Positions 50,264 through 58,901 of a stretch of 64,000 nt of DNA are shown piece after piece (position 1 is the first letter of the stretch; every line of letters starts with the position of its first letter). This stretch comes from Actinomycetota bacterium (GTDB lineage: Bacteria > Actinomycetota > Coriobacteriia > Anaerosomatales > Anaerosomataceae). The notes under the pieces are model-generated. The model worked only from the letters and a program-made list of their open reading frames with translations. It searched no databases and was not told the DNA's origin. Location: contig RCMX01000002.1 of the NCBI GenBank assembly GCA_004348925.1, positions 106,046 to 170,045 on the forward strand, read 5' to 3'. The translations under genes and the position numbers were made by a program.

Positions 50264-51013
50264 ATGCAACGTTCAGGCGATCGTGGGGCTGACGCCCTGC
50301 GGCCTGTCCGCATCACCCGCGGATACCTCAAGCACGCGCACGGCTCGTGCCTGATCGAGCTCGGCGACACGCGTGTGCTCTGCGCCGCGATGATGTCGGA
50401 CTCGGTCGCCGGCTGGCGGCGCGGCTCCGGTCTCGGCTGGATCACCGCCGAGTACTCGCTTCTGCCGGCTTCCACGCACACCCGTACCCGCCGAGAAGTG
50501 AGCATGGGTGCACCGGGTGGGCGAACGCACGAGATACAGCGGCTCATCGGTCGCTCGCTTCGCTCGGTCGTCGACATGGGCGGCATGGGCGGAGAGTTCA
50601 CGCTCAACGTGGACTGCGACGTGATCCAGGCCGACGGCGGTACGCGCACGGCGGCCATCACGGGCGCGTACATCGCCGTTTACGACGCGTTCGCCACCTG
50701 GCGTGACGCGGGCAAGATCAAGGAGATCCCGTTGCTCGACGCGGTCGCTGCCACCTCGGTGGGCATGGTCGACGGTGTCGAGTTGCTGGACCTGGACTAC
50801 TCGGAGGATAGCAACGCCGAGATCGACATGAACGTGGTCGTTGACGGGCAGGGACGCTTCATCGAGGTGCAAGGCACCGGTGAGCGCACGCCGTTCGACC
50901 GCGCACGCCTCGACGGGCTGCTCGACCTGGCCCTTTTGGGCACCGGTCGGCTCGTGGAGCTGCAGCGCCGCGTCATCGCCGAGGATCTGGAGACGGTCGA
51001 TGAGCGCTGGTGA
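50264..51013 (+). CDS. rph: Ribonuclease PH
   Basis: 249 aa, ATG 50264, SD AGGAG. Phosphorolytic 3'-5' exonuclease fold: RPVRITRGYLKHAHGSCLIELGDTRVLCAA, GSGLGWITAEYSLLPASTHTRTRRE, GRTHEIQRLIGRSLRSVVDM, LNVDCDVIQADGGTRTAAITGAYIA. It trims tRNA 3' ends with phosphate. Overlaps the XTPase start by 14 nt, an arrangement common in actinobacteria. Confidence 0.97.
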   Translation: MQRSGDRGADALRPVRITRGYLKHAHGSCLIELGDTRVLCAAMMSDSVAGWRRGSGLGWITAEYSLLPASTHTRTRREVSMGAPGGRTHEIQRLIGRSLRSVVDMGGMGGEFTLNVDCDVIQADGGTRTAAITGAYIAVYDAFATWRDAGKIKEIPLLDAVAATSVGMVDGVELLDLDYSEDSNAEIDMNVVVDGQGRFIEVQGTGERTPFDRARLDGLLDLALLGTGRLVELQRRVIAEDLETVDERW

Positions 51014-51620
51014 GAAGCGTCGCGTGATCGTCGCGTCGACCAATCACGGCAAGCTTGCCGAGATCCGCTCGGCGCTCGATTTCGATGACCTCGACTTCGT
51101 CACGGCGGCCGATCTCGGTCGCGAACCGCTCGAAGTAGAGGAGACCGGCGAGACGTTCCTCGAGAACGCGCTGCTCAAGGCGCGTGCATACGCCGGAGCG
51201 TTCGGCCTGGCAGCACTCGCGGACGACAGCGGCCTCGAGGTCGACGCGCTCGACGGCGAGCCGGGGGTTCTCTCGGCACGCTACTCGGGCGAGGGCGCGA
51301 CCGATGCGCGCAACAACGAGAAGCTGCTTGCGGCGCTCGACGGCGTTCATGGCGTGCACCGCACCGCGCGGTTCCGCTCGGCCATCGCGCTTGTGGAGCC
51401 GGACGGCACGGTTGTGACCGCAGATGGCGCGTGCGAGGGCGCCATCGGCTTCGAGGGGCGCGGAGACGGCGGCTTCGGCTACGATCCGCTCTTCCTGCCC
51501 GCCGCCACGCCCGGTCGCACGATGGCCGAGCTCTCGCTTGCCGAGAAGAACGCCATCAGCCATCGGGGCGCAGCGCTTCGGGCGCTCCGGCACGCTCTCA
51601 TCTCCGAGCACCGCGGGTAG
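51000..51620 (+). CDS. XTP/dITP diphosphatase (RdgB/HAM1 family)
   Basis: 206 aa from ATG 51000 inside rph. Motifs: VIVASTNHGKLAEIRSAL, ETGETFLENALLKARAYA, LADDSGLEVDALDGEPGVLSARYSG, GFGYDPLFLPA and AEKNAISHRGAALRAL. It removes non-canonical purine nucleoside triphosphates from the pool. Last gene of the murI operon, followed directly by the tRNA cluster. Confidence 0.96.
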   Translation: MSAGEKRRVIVASTNHGKLAEIRSALDFDDLDFVTAADLGREPLEVEETGETFLENALLKARAYAGAFGLAALADDSGLEVDALDGEPGVLSARYSGEGATDARNNEKLLAALDGVHGVHRTARFRSAIALVEPDGTVVTADGACEGAIGFEGRGDGGFGYDPLFLPAATPGRTMAELSLAEKNAISHRGAALRALRHALISEHRG

Positions 51621-51640
51621 CGCTCAGGCGGCTGCGCGAA

Positions 51641-51646
51641 TATACT
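51641..51646 (+). promoter_or_regulatory. Putative -10 (TATACT) for the tRNA cluster
   Basis: TATACT lies 55 nt before tRNA-Pro; the -35 region is weak. Confidence 0.4.
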
Positions 51647-51701
51647 GTTGCTCGCCCTCGGGGCGGGTCGTCCGGTGAGGCCCTCGTTTCGGGCACGACG
51701 T

Positions 51702-51778
51702 CGGGCTGTAGCGCAGCTTGGTAGCGCATCTGCTTTGGGAGCAGAGGGTCGCAGGTTCGAATCCTGTCAGCCCGACCA
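51702..51778 (+). tRNA. tRNA-Pro (TGG)
   Basis: Acceptor CGGGCTG pairs with CAGCCCG. Anticodon stem TCTGC/GCAGA with loop TTTGGGA gives TGG. T-loop GTTCGAAT. CCA is encoded. Confidence 0.96.
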
Positions 51779-51783
51779 GATTT

Positions 51784-51859
51784 GCGGCGGTAGTTCAATT
51801 GGTAGAGCATCAGCCTTCCAAGCTGATTGTTGCGGGTTCGAGTCCCGTCCGCCGCTCCA
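51784..51859 (+). tRNA. tRNA-Gly (TCC)
   Basis: Acceptor GCGGCGG pairs with CCGCCGC; anticodon loop CTTCCAA reads TCC; T-loop GTTCGAGT; encoded CCA. Only 5 bp after tRNA-Pro, so cotranscribed. Confidence 0.96.
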
Positions 51860-51924
51860 TTGACAATAGGTCGACCCAAAGGTACTGTTCGCACTCGGCA
51901 GTCCGGTGGTCGTCTCCGATATAC

Positions 51925-52001
51925 GCGCCCGTAGCTCAGCTGGATAGAGCGGGAGACTTCTAATCTCTAGGTCGGGGGTTCGAATCCCTCCGGGCGTGCC
52001 A
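51925..52001 (+). tRNA. tRNA-Arg (TCT)
   Basis: Acceptor GCGCCCG pairs with CGGGCGT (first pair G-U); anticodon loop CTTCTAA reads TCT; T-loop GTTCGAAT; encoded CCA. Confidence 0.95.
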
Positions 52002-52012
52002 TTGCCACACAT

Positions 52013-52090
52013 GGTGGGTGTAGCTCAGTTGGTTAGAGCGTCGGACTGTGGCTCCGAAGGTCGCGGGTTCGAGCCCCGTCACCCACCCCA
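52013..52090 (+). tRNA. tRNA-His (GTG)
   Basis: Acceptor GTGGGTG pairs with CACCCAC, with the extra G-1 (52013) facing C73, the identity mark of tRNA-His. Anticodon loop CTGTGGC reads GTG. Encoded CCA. Confidence 0.96.
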
Positions 52091-52100
52091 GGTAGCACCC

Positions 52101-52123
52101 GGGACCCCCGAATGCGGGGTTCC
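52101..52123 (+). terminator. Hairpin after tRNA-His
   Basis: 8-bp stem GGGACCCC / GGGGTTCC with a 7-nt loop; no T-run. Confidence 0.45.
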
Positions 52124-52143
52124 GTGCGCGAAGGCAGGGCGGC

Positions 52144-52171
52144 TTGCATTTCAATCGGCAGGTTGTAGAAT
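52144..52171 (+). promoter_or_regulatory. Promoter of tRNA-Lys
   Basis: TTGCAT (52144-52149), 16-bp spacer, TAGAAT (52166-52171), 16 nt before the tRNA. Confidence 0.6.
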
Positions 52172-52186
52172 GTCCTAGCGTTTGAT

Positions 52187-52262
52187 GGGCCGTTAGCTCA
52201 GCTGGTAGAGCAGGGGACTCTTAATCCCAAGGTCATAGGTTCGATCCCTATACGGCCCACCA
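52187..52262 (+). tRNA. tRNA-Lys (CTT)
   Basis: Acceptor GGGCCGT pairs with ACGGCCC; anticodon loop CTCTTAA reads CTT; T-loop GTTCGATC; encoded CCA. Confidence 0.95.
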
Positions 52263-52273
52263 TCGATACTTCG

Positions 52274-52303
52274 AAGGTCGACGCCTCTGGCGGCGGCCTT
52301 TTT
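52274..52303 (+). terminator. Terminator after tRNA-Lys
   Basis: AAGGTCG pairs with CGGCCTT (one G-U), with an inner CGCC/GGCG helix, followed by T5. Confidence 0.75.
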
Positions 52304-52334
52304 GCTATCATGGATGCTTGGCTTGTTGAACCGA

Positions 52335-52418
52335 GCGGGCGTGGCGGAATGGCAGACGCGCCGGGTTTAGGTCCCGGTGAGGCGACTCGTGGAGGTTCGA
52401 ATCCTCTCGCCCGCACCA
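52335..52418 (+). tRNA. tRNA-Leu (TAG)
   Basis: 84 nt with a class II variable arm. Acceptor GCGGGCG pairs with CGCCCGC; anticodon stem GGG/CCC with loop reading TAG; encoded CCA. Preceded by an extended -10 TGC-TATCAT (52303-52311). Confidence 0.95.
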
Positions 52419-52473
52419 TTTCGTCACTGTAACCGCTATGTGCGTCTATCAGACCCGTACACCTGGAGGATCG

Positions 52474-53862
52474 TTGGAAACCACTGCCGAGCGTTTGGAG
52501 GGCAATCTCGTTCGCCTCACCGTCACCGTTCCCGCGGCCGATGTCGATGCCGCTATCGAGAAGGCGTACCGCGACGTCGCATCCAAGCTGCGCATCCCGG
52601 GCTTCCGCCCCGGCAAGGCGCCGAAGACCATCATCGACTCCCACGTCGGTGCTCCGGCCGTGCTGGCCGAGGCGCAGGAGGAGATCGTGGATGCCACGTA
52701 CCCGCTGGCGATCGACGCCGAGGGGCTGCGTCCGATCGAGTCGCCGGACATGGGCGAGCTCGACGGTCTCATCCCCGGCGAGTCGTTCACGTACGTTGCC
52801 GAGATTGTGACGCGACCGGAGCTGTCGCTCACGTCGGTCGATGACCTGAAGGTCTACGCCGGTGCCAAGACCACCAGCGATGCCGAGGTGGAGCAGCAGA
52901 TCGAGCAGACCCGCGAGCGCTTCGCGACCGTCGAGTCGGCCGAGCGCCCGGTAGCCGCCGGCGACTTCGTGCTGCTCTCCTTCGTCGGCACCGTCGACGG
53001 CGAGCCCTACGAGGGCAACACCGTGGATAAGTACCTGTTCGAGCTTGGTCGGGGGCTTATGCCCACCGAGTTCGATGACGCGCTCATCGGCGCGTCGGCC
53101 GGCGACCAGGTCGTGGCGGAGTTCGCAATCCCGGAGACATCCTCGAACGAGGAGTTCGTCGGCAAGCAGGCACGCTTCGACATCACCGTGCACGAGGTCA
53201 AGGCCAAGATCATGCCCGCCCTCGACGATGAGTTCGCCGCAAGCGTGGGTGGCTTCGACAGCATGGACGAGCTGCGCGCCGACATCCGCAAGAAGATGGA
53301 CGAGAGCAAGGCGCTCGGCCACATGCGCCGCGTCGAGCTGCTCGCCCGCGAACTCATCGCGTCGCGCCTCGATGGCGAGGTGCCCGAGGCCATGGTCAAG
53401 CAGCGCTCGGCAAGCATGACCCGCGACTTCTTCGAGAGTCTCGACGAGCGCAACATCACGCTTCCCGCGTACATCGAGGCGACCGGCGTGGATGTCGCGC
53501 AGATCCAGGCCGACATCGCCGAGCAGTCGCTCATGCGCGTGACCGAGGAGCTCGCCCTTGAGGCGCTCTTCCGCGCGAAGGGCATGGAGATCACGGACGC
53601 CGACTTCGACGAAGCGGTCCTTGAGATCGCGGGTGGCGACGAGTCGGCTGTCGAGAAGACCCTCGAAGGCCTTCGCGAGGCCGGCGCGACGCCGATCGTG
53701 AAGGAGAGCATCGTCCACCACAAGGCACTCGAGTGGCTCCTGGCGAACGTCGAGATCCTCGAAGACGAGCCGGTAGCCCCCGAGGAGAAGAAGGCCAAGA
53801 AGGCCGCGCCGAAGCGCAAGAGCGCCAAGGCGGAGAAGGCCGACAAGGCCGAAGAGGAGTAG
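52474..53862 (+). CDS. tig: Trigger factor chaperone
   Basis: 462 aa from TTG 52474, which has SD TGGAGGAT and gives the family N-terminus (L)[22 protein letters not shown] 52438 upstream lacks both. Ribosome-docking signature GFRPGKAPK, then the FKBP-like PPIase domain ([20 protein letters not shown]), and the helical chaperone cradle. Ends in a lysine/alanine-rich tail. It meets nascent chains at the ribosome exit. Head of the tig-clpP-clpX operon. Confidence 0.96.
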   Translation: METTAERLEGNLVRLTVTVPAADVDAAIEKAYRDVASKLRIPGFRPGKAPKTIIDSHVGAPAVLAEAQEEIVDATYPLAIDAEGLRPIESPDMGELDGLIPGESFTYVAEIVTRPELSLTSVDDLKVYAGAKTTSDAEVEQQIEQTRERFATVESAERPVAAGDFVLLSFVGTVDGEPYEGNTVDKYLFELGRGLMPTEFDDALIGASAGDQVVAEFAIPETSSNEEFVGKQARFDITVHEVKAKIMPALDDEFAASVGGFDSMDELRADIRKKMDESKALGHMRRVELLARELIASRLDGEVPEAMVKQRSASMTRDFFESLDERNITLPAYIEATGVDVAQIQADIAEQSLMRVTEELALEALFRAKGMEITDADFDEAVLEIAGGDESAVEKTLEGLREAGATPIVKESIVHHKALEWLLANVEILEDEPVAPEEKKAKKAAPKRKSAKAEKADKAEEE

Positions 53863-53864
53863 GC

Positions 53865-54476
53865 ATGACCCACGAAGCACAGGGACTCGTCCCCATCGTC
53901 GTCGAGCAGACGTCACGCGGTGAGCGTTCCTTCGACATCTTCTCCCGCTTGCTCAACGAGCGCGTCGTCTTCCTCGGCCACGAGATCGACGACGTGATCG
54001 CGAACCTCGTGATCGCGCAGCTTCTGCACCTGGAGAGCGAGGATCCCGAGAAGGACATCAACCTCTACATCAACTCGCCGGGTGGCTCAGTCACCTCGGG
54101 CATGGCGATCTACGACACCATGCAGTACATCCGCTCGGATGTGAGCACCATCTGCATCGGTCAGTGCGCTTCGATGGCAGCCGTTCTGCTGGCAGCCGGC
54201 GCTCCGGGCAAGCGATTCGCGCTGCCGAATAGCCGCGTGCTGATCCACCAGCCGTGGGGCGGCACGCAGGGCCAGGTCACCGACATCGAGATCCAGGCCA
54301 AAGAGATGCTCCGCATGCGCGCAACGCTCGACGAGATCCTCGCCAAGCACACCGGGCAGACGGTGGAGAAGATCCACCTCGACACCGAGCGCGACAACAT
54401 CATGACCGGCGCTGAGGCAGCGGCATACGGCCTCGTCGACGCCATCATGGAGCACCGGCCCAAGAGCGAGGACTAG
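53865..54476 (+). CDS. clpP: ATP-dependent Clp protease proteolytic subunit
   Basis: 203 aa from ATG 53865, 2 bp after tig. Catalytic Ser in [18 protein letters not shown], His in [14 protein letters not shown] and a C-terminal Asp region. N-terminus [22 protein letters not shown] is typical. The serine loop reads GQCASMAAV where most have GQAASMGAF, a mild variation. Forms the 14-mer chamber used with ClpX, next gene. Confidence 0.96.
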   Translation: MTHEAQGLVPIVVEQTSRGERSFDIFSRLLNERVVFLGHEIDDVIANLVIAQLLHLESEDPEKDINLYINSPGGSVTSGMAIYDTMQYIRSDVSTICIGQCASMAAVLLAAGAPGKRFALPNSRVLIHQPWGGTQGQVTDIEIQAKEMLRMRATLDEILAKHTGQTVEKIHLDTERDNIMTGAEAAAYGLVDAIMEHRPKSED

Positions 54477-55748
54477 GTGACCGTGGACCGTCGCGACAAC
54501 AGCACCGAGCACCTCGTCTGCTCCTTCTGCGGCAAGCCGCAGCACCAGGTCCGCAAGCTCATCGCGGGTCCGGGGGTCTACATCTGCGACGAGTGCGTCG
54601 ATTTGTGCAACGACATCGTCGACGAGGATCAGGTCGAAGAGTGGGCGCCGGCGGGTCCGGATGAACTGCCCACCCCCCGAGAGATCCTCGCGACGCTCGA
54701 TGAGTACGTCGTCGGGCAGGACCTCGCGAAGAAGACGCTGGCAGTCGCGGTCTACAACCACTACAAGCGCGTTCGATGCGCTCCCTGCGAGAACACCGAC
54801 GACGTCGAGATAGCCAAGAGCAACATCATGCTTCTCGGCCCGACCGGCTGCGGCAAGACGCTGCTCGCTCAGACGCTGGCGCGCATCCTGAAGGTGCCGT
54901 TCGCCATCGCCGATGCGACCACGCTCACCGAGGCTGGCTACGTTGGCGAGGACGTCGAGAACATCCTCCTCAAGCTGATCACCGCTGCCGATTTCGACAC
55001 CGCCAAGGCGGAGGTCGGCATCATCTACATCGACGAGATCGACAAGATCGCCCGCAAGGCCGAGAACCTCTCGATCACGCGCGACGTGTCGGGCGAAGGC
55101 GTGCAGCAGGCGCTCCTCAAGATCCTTGAGGGCACCGAGGCATCCGTTCCGCCGCAGGGTGGACGCAAGCATCCGCAGCAGGAGCTCATCAAGATCGACA
55201 CGACGAACGTCCTGTTCATTCTCGGCGGTGCGTTCGTCGGCCTTGAGAAGATCATTGCGGACCGTATCGGCAAGAAGGGCGTCGGCTTCGGCGCCGAGCT
55301 GACCGACGCGAGCAAACACGACACGGGCACGCTGCTCGCCCAGGCGCTCCCGGAGGACCTGCACCGATTCGGGCTCATTCCCGAGTTCATCGGTCGCGTC
55401 CCGGTCGTCGCGCACGTGGAGGAGCTGGGGGAGGAGGAGCTCGTCCGGATCCTCACCGAGCCGAAGAACGCACTCGTGAAGCAGTACCAGCGCCTCTTTT
55501 CGCTCGAGGGCGTCGAGTTGTCCTTCACCGAGGATGCGCTCGTGGCGGTAGCCGGCCAGGCGATCAAGCGTGCGACCGGTGCGCGCGGGCTGCGCTCGAT
55601 TCTCGAGTCGCTGTTGCTCGACCTGATGTACGACCTGCCGGGGCGCTCCGACGTGCACAGTGTCACGATCACCCGTGAGGTCGTCGAGGGAGATGGTTCG
55701 CCGATGATGTCCCTTGTGGGACCGGATTCGGCCGACGCTTCGGCCTAG
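54477..55748 (+). CDS. clpX: ATP-dependent Clp protease ATP-binding subunit ClpX
   Basis: 423 aa, GTG 54477 directly after the clpP stop. Zinc-binding domain [15 protein letters not shown]...CDECVDLC, Walker [17 protein letters not shown], Walker [12 protein letters not shown], sensor and arginine-finger region [10 protein letters not shown], and a ClpP-docking loop ([16 protein letters not shown] region). Unfolds tagged substrates, including tmRNA-tagged peptides, for ClpP. Confidence 0.97.
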   Translation: MTVDRRDNSTEHLVCSFCGKPQHQVRKLIAGPGVYICDECVDLCNDIVDEDQVEEWAPAGPDELPTPREILATLDEYVVGQDLAKKTLAVAVYNHYKRVRCAPCENTDDVEIAKSNIMLLGPTGCGKTLLAQTLARILKVPFAIADATTLTEAGYVGEDVENILLKLITAADFDTAKAEVGIIYIDEIDKIARKAENLSITRDVSGEGVQQALLKILEGTEASVPPQGGRKHPQQELIKIDTTNVLFILGGAFVGLEKIIADRIGKKGVGFGAELTDASKHDTGTLLAQALPEDLHRFGLIPEFIGRVPVVAHVEELGEEELVRILTEPKNALVKQYQRLFSLEGVELSFTEDALVAVAGQAIKRATGARGLRSILESLLLDLMYDLPGRSDVHSVTITREVVEGDGSPMMSLVGPDSADASA

Positions 55749-55768
55749 CGCGTGTTCCTGCAGCAACC

Positions 55769-55797
55769 AGAAGGGGCCCCCGAGGGGCCCCTTCTTC
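55769..55797 (+). terminator. Terminator after clpX
   Basis: 12-bp perfect stem AGAAGGGGCCCC / GGGGCCCCTTCT, loop CGA, then TC. Lies between the convergent clpX and small Cys-rich gene and may serve both strands. Confidence 0.75.
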
Positions 55798-55819
55798 ATA
55801 TGTGCGTGCCCGGGGTCTT

Positions 55820-56038
55820 TCAGCCGGCTGCGACAAGCGCTTCGGCGCGCTCGGTCTGACTCGGGTAGAGATCTGCGGGAATCCGCTCACGGCCGAGGGT
55901 TCTGAAGACCATGTGCCGTGCGCACTGCGTATTGCTGCCACGGCAGTAGCGCTGCTTGATGATGTTCGACATCGATGGCATCTCGGCCATCTGGTCGTTG
56001 AAGAACGGGCATGCGTTCAGGCACTCGCAGTCAGCCAT
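55820..56038 (-). CDS. Small cysteine-rich protein of unknown function
   Basis: 72 aa from ATG 56038 (MADCECLNACPFFNDQM). Cysteines at 4, 6, 10 and two later (QRYCRGSNTQCARHMVF) form a conserved-looking C-x-C-x3-C...C-x6-C pattern, and the end ERIPADLYPSQ resembles unnamed small proteins common in anaerobes. The layout suggests metal or iron-sulfur binding, not proven. Single gene between clpX and valS on the opposite strand; followed by the clpX terminator. Confidence 0.75.
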   Translation of the reverse strand: MADCECLNACPFFNDQMAEMPSMSNIIKQRYCRGSNTQCARHMVFRTLGRERIPADLYPSQTERAEALVAAG

Positions 56039-56178
56039 GCTCTCCACCTCTCAGCAGGGACTCCCTGCTCTCATTCTCGGCGCACCACCGGCGATGATAA
56101 ATACCCCCGGGGGATCTATTCTTCTCTCTGCAGCGGATCCGCGCCCGGCGATGATTCGCCGCAGGCACTGCTTTCCCT

Positions 56179-56184
56179 TAGAAT
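56179..56184 (+). promoter_or_regulatory. Putative -10 (TAGAAT) for valS
   Basis: TAGAAT with a weak -35 (TTCGCC 56155-56160, 18 bp). Start predicted near 56191. Confidence 0.4.
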
Positions 56185-56221
56185 CGTCTCCTATCGAAGC
56201 ATGGAAGGGATGACGCACCGC

Positions 56222-58897
56222 ATGAGCGAGATGTCCAAGGCGTACGAACCCGAATCAGTCGAAGGCACGATCTTCGCCTCGTGGACCGAGGCTGGCTACT
56301 TCGGTCAGAGCATCGTCCCGGGCGAGACGCCGTTCACCATCGTCATTCCGCCTCCCAACGTGACCGGTTCGTTGCACATGGGTCACGCGCTCAACAACAC
56401 CATCCAGGACGTCGTGATCCGGCGCTCGCGCATGACCGGTCGTCCCACACGCTGGGTGATCGGAACCGACCACGCCGGTATCGCCACGCAGAACAAGGTC
56501 GAGCAGAAGCTTGCCGCCGAGGGTCTGTCGCGCCATGACGTCGGTCGCGAACGCTTCATCGAGCTTTGTTGGGAGTGGCGGGCCGAGCACGGCTCCACCA
56601 TCATCAGCCAGCTCAAGGCCATGGGCTGCTCGTGTGACTACGCCGACGAGCACTTCACCATGGACGAGCCGTACCAGCGCGCGGTGAAGCGTGTGTTCGT
56701 CCAGCTCTTCAATGAGGGTCTCATCTACCGCGGCAAGCGGATCATCAACTGGTGCCCGCGGTGCACGACGGCTCTCTCGGACATCGAGGTGGAGCACGAG
56801 GAGCTCGACGGTCACCTGTGGCACATCCGCTACCCGCTCAAGGAGGCGGTCGGCGGTCGTGATCACGTGATCGTGGCCACTACTCGTCCCGAAACAATGC
56901 TTGGCGACACGTGTGTAGCGGTTCACCCGGGGGACGAGCGCTACCGCGACCTCATCGGCGCCACTGTGGTGCTGCCGCTCCTTGGCCGGGAGATCCCGAT
57001 CGTTGCAGACGAGTACGTCGACCCGGCGTTCGGCACCGGCGCCGTCAAGGTGACGCCAGCGCACGACCCCAACGACTTCGAGATCGGCGAGCGCCACGAC
57101 TGCGCGAAGATCAACGTGCTCGCCGCTGATGCGAGCATCACCGCCGAGGGCGGTCCGTATGAGGGCCTTGACCGGTACGATGCACGTAAGCGCGTCATCG
57201 CCGACCTGGAGGCCGCCGGCCTGCTCGTGAAGGTGGATGATCACGTCCACTCGGTGGGGCACTGCTACCGGTGCCACACCGTCGTGGAGCCATGGCTCTC
57301 CGACCAGTGGTTCGTCGACATGAAGCCGATCGCCGCGCCCGCTATCGACTGTGTGCGCGACGGGCGCGTGAGCTTCCACCCCGAGCGCTGGGCCAACGTG
57401 TACTTCCACTGGATGGAGAACATCCGTGACTGGTGCGTGTCCCGGCAGTTGTGGTGGGGACACCAGATCCCGGTCTACCACTGCGACGCGTGCGGTGAGA
57501 TGACCGCAAGCGAGACCGACGTCACCTCATGCCCGAAGTGCGGCGGTGCCGTGCGCCAGGACCCGGACGTTCTCGATACCTGGTTCTCCTCGGCGCTGTG
57601 GCCGTTCGCGACGCTGGGTTGGCCGGACGAGACGCCGGAGCTCGAGTATTTCTATCCCACGAGCGTGCTCTCGACCGCACGCGACATCTTGTTCCTCTGG
57701 GTCGCACGCATGATCATGCAGGGTCTCAAGTTCGTGGGCGACATCCCATACAGCGACGTCATCATCCATCCCACCGTCTTCAACGCCGAGGGCAAGCGGA
57801 TGAGCAAGTCGCTCGGCACGGGTGTCGACCCGCTCGACCTCATGGAGCACTACGGTGCCGACGGCATGCGCTTTGGCCTCATGCTGCAAACGACCGGCAG
57901 CCAGGACATCAAGTTCGCCGAGGAGAAGCTGGCGTCGTCCCGCAACTTCGCCAACAAGATCTGGAACGCCAGTCGCTTCGTGCTTATGAACATCGGCGAG
58001 GGCTACGTGCCCGGGCCGCCGAAGGCCGAGACGGTCGCCGACCGTTGGATCCTCTCGCGTCTCGCCGAGCTTGCCGAGACGGTGGACCTCGGGCTGGATC
58101 CGGATATCGCCCGCAGCGCCGGCACCGACGCGTTCCAGTTCGGCGAGGTCGCGCGCTCGCTTTACGACTTCTTCTGGAACGAGTTCTGCGACTGGTACAT
58201 CGAGCTGTCGAAGGGCCGTCTGGCTGCGGGCGGGGAGACTGCGCTCACCGCGCAGCGCAACCTCGTCTTCGTGCTCGACCGGGCGCTTCGCCTGCTCCAC
58301 CCTATGATGCCCTTCATCACCGAGGCGATCTGGCGCAACCTGCCGCTTGCCGCCGAGGATGCTGCCGACTCGCTCATGATCGCTGCCTGGCCGACCGGGC
58401 TGGCCGATTACCGCGACGAGGACGCCGAGGAATCGATGCGCGTGCTGCAGGAGCTCGTGACCGAGGTGCGCGCCGTGCGCGCCCGCTACGCGGTGCCCCC
58501 GAAGGCGCAGGTCTCGGTGATCGTCCGCGCTGGCGGAGCTGACGCGATGCTCGTGGAGTCTCAGCGCCACTACCTTCACGAACTGGCCGGTGTTGCGAAC
58601 CTCACCATCGATGCGGCTGCCGTCAAGCCACCGCACGCCGCGGTGGGTGTGGCTGGCGGCGCCGAGATCTTCGTCCCGCTCGAGGGGCTTGTGGACATCG
58701 CCGCCGAGCGCGAGCGCGCCAAGAAGGACCTCGATCGTGCTGCGGTAGACCTCGACCGACTCACGAAGAAGCTTGGCAACGAGGGCTTCCTCGCCAAGGC
58801 CGCGCCTGATGTCATCGAGAAGGACCGTGCGAAGGCGACGGAGCTGGCGGCCCAGGTGGCGAAGCTCACCGAGCAGATCGCCGACCTGGCGGAGTAG
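56222..58897 (+). CDS. valS: Valyl-tRNA synthetase
   Basis: 891 aa from ATG 56222; ATGs at 56201, 56210 and 56231 are also in frame and SD evidence is weak, so the exact start is uncertain. HIGH-type motif PPNVTGSLHMGHALNN, editing domain (TTRPETMLGDTCVAVHP), tryptophan-rich DTWFSSALWPF, KMSKS-type KRMSKSLGTG, and a C-terminal coiled coil (ERERAKKDLDRAAVDLDRLTKKLGNEGFL) specific to ValRS. Charges tRNA-Val. folC follows 4 bp later. Confidence 0.96.
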   Translation: MSEMSKAYEPESVEGTIFASWTEAGYFGQSIVPGETPFTIVIPPPNVTGSLHMGHALNNTIQDVVIRRSRMTGRPTRWVIGTDHAGIATQNKVEQKLAAEGLSRHDVGRERFIELCWEWRAEHGSTIISQLKAMGCSCDYADEHFTMDEPYQRAVKRVFVQLFNEGLIYRGKRIINWCPRCTTALSDIEVEHEELDGHLWHIRYPLKEAVGGRDHVIVATTRPETMLGDTCVAVHPGDERYRDLIGATVVLPLLGREIPIVADEYVDPAFGTGAVKVTPAHDPNDFEIGERHDCAKINVLAADASITAEGGPYEGLDRYDARKRVIADLEAAGLLVKVDDHVHSVGHCYRCHTVVEPWLSDQWFVDMKPIAAPAIDCVRDGRVSFHPERWANVYFHWMENIRDWCVSRQLWWGHQIPVYHCDACGEMTASETDVTSCPKCGGAVRQDPDVLDTWFSSALWPFATLGWPDETPELEYFYPTSVLSTARDILFLWVARMIMQGLKFVGDIPYSDVIIHPTVFNAEGKRMSKSLGTGVDPLDLMEHYGADGMRFGLMLQTTGSQDIKFAEEKLASSRNFANKIWNASRFVLMNIGEGYVPGPPKAETVADRWILSRLAELAETVDLGLDPDIARSAGTDAFQFGEVARSLYDFFWNEFCDWYIELSKGRLAAGGETALTAQRNLVFVLDRALRLLHPMMPFITEAIWRNLPLAAEDAADSLMIAAWPTGLADYRDEDAEESMRVLQELVTEVRAVRARYAVPPKAQVSVIVRAGGADAMLVESQRHYLHELAGVANLTIDAAAVKPPHAAVGVAGGAEIFVPLEGLVDIAAERERAKKDLDRAAVDLDRLTKKLGNEGFLAKAAPDVIEKDRAKATELAAQVAKLTEQIADLAE

Positions 58898-58901
58898 GCC
58901 G

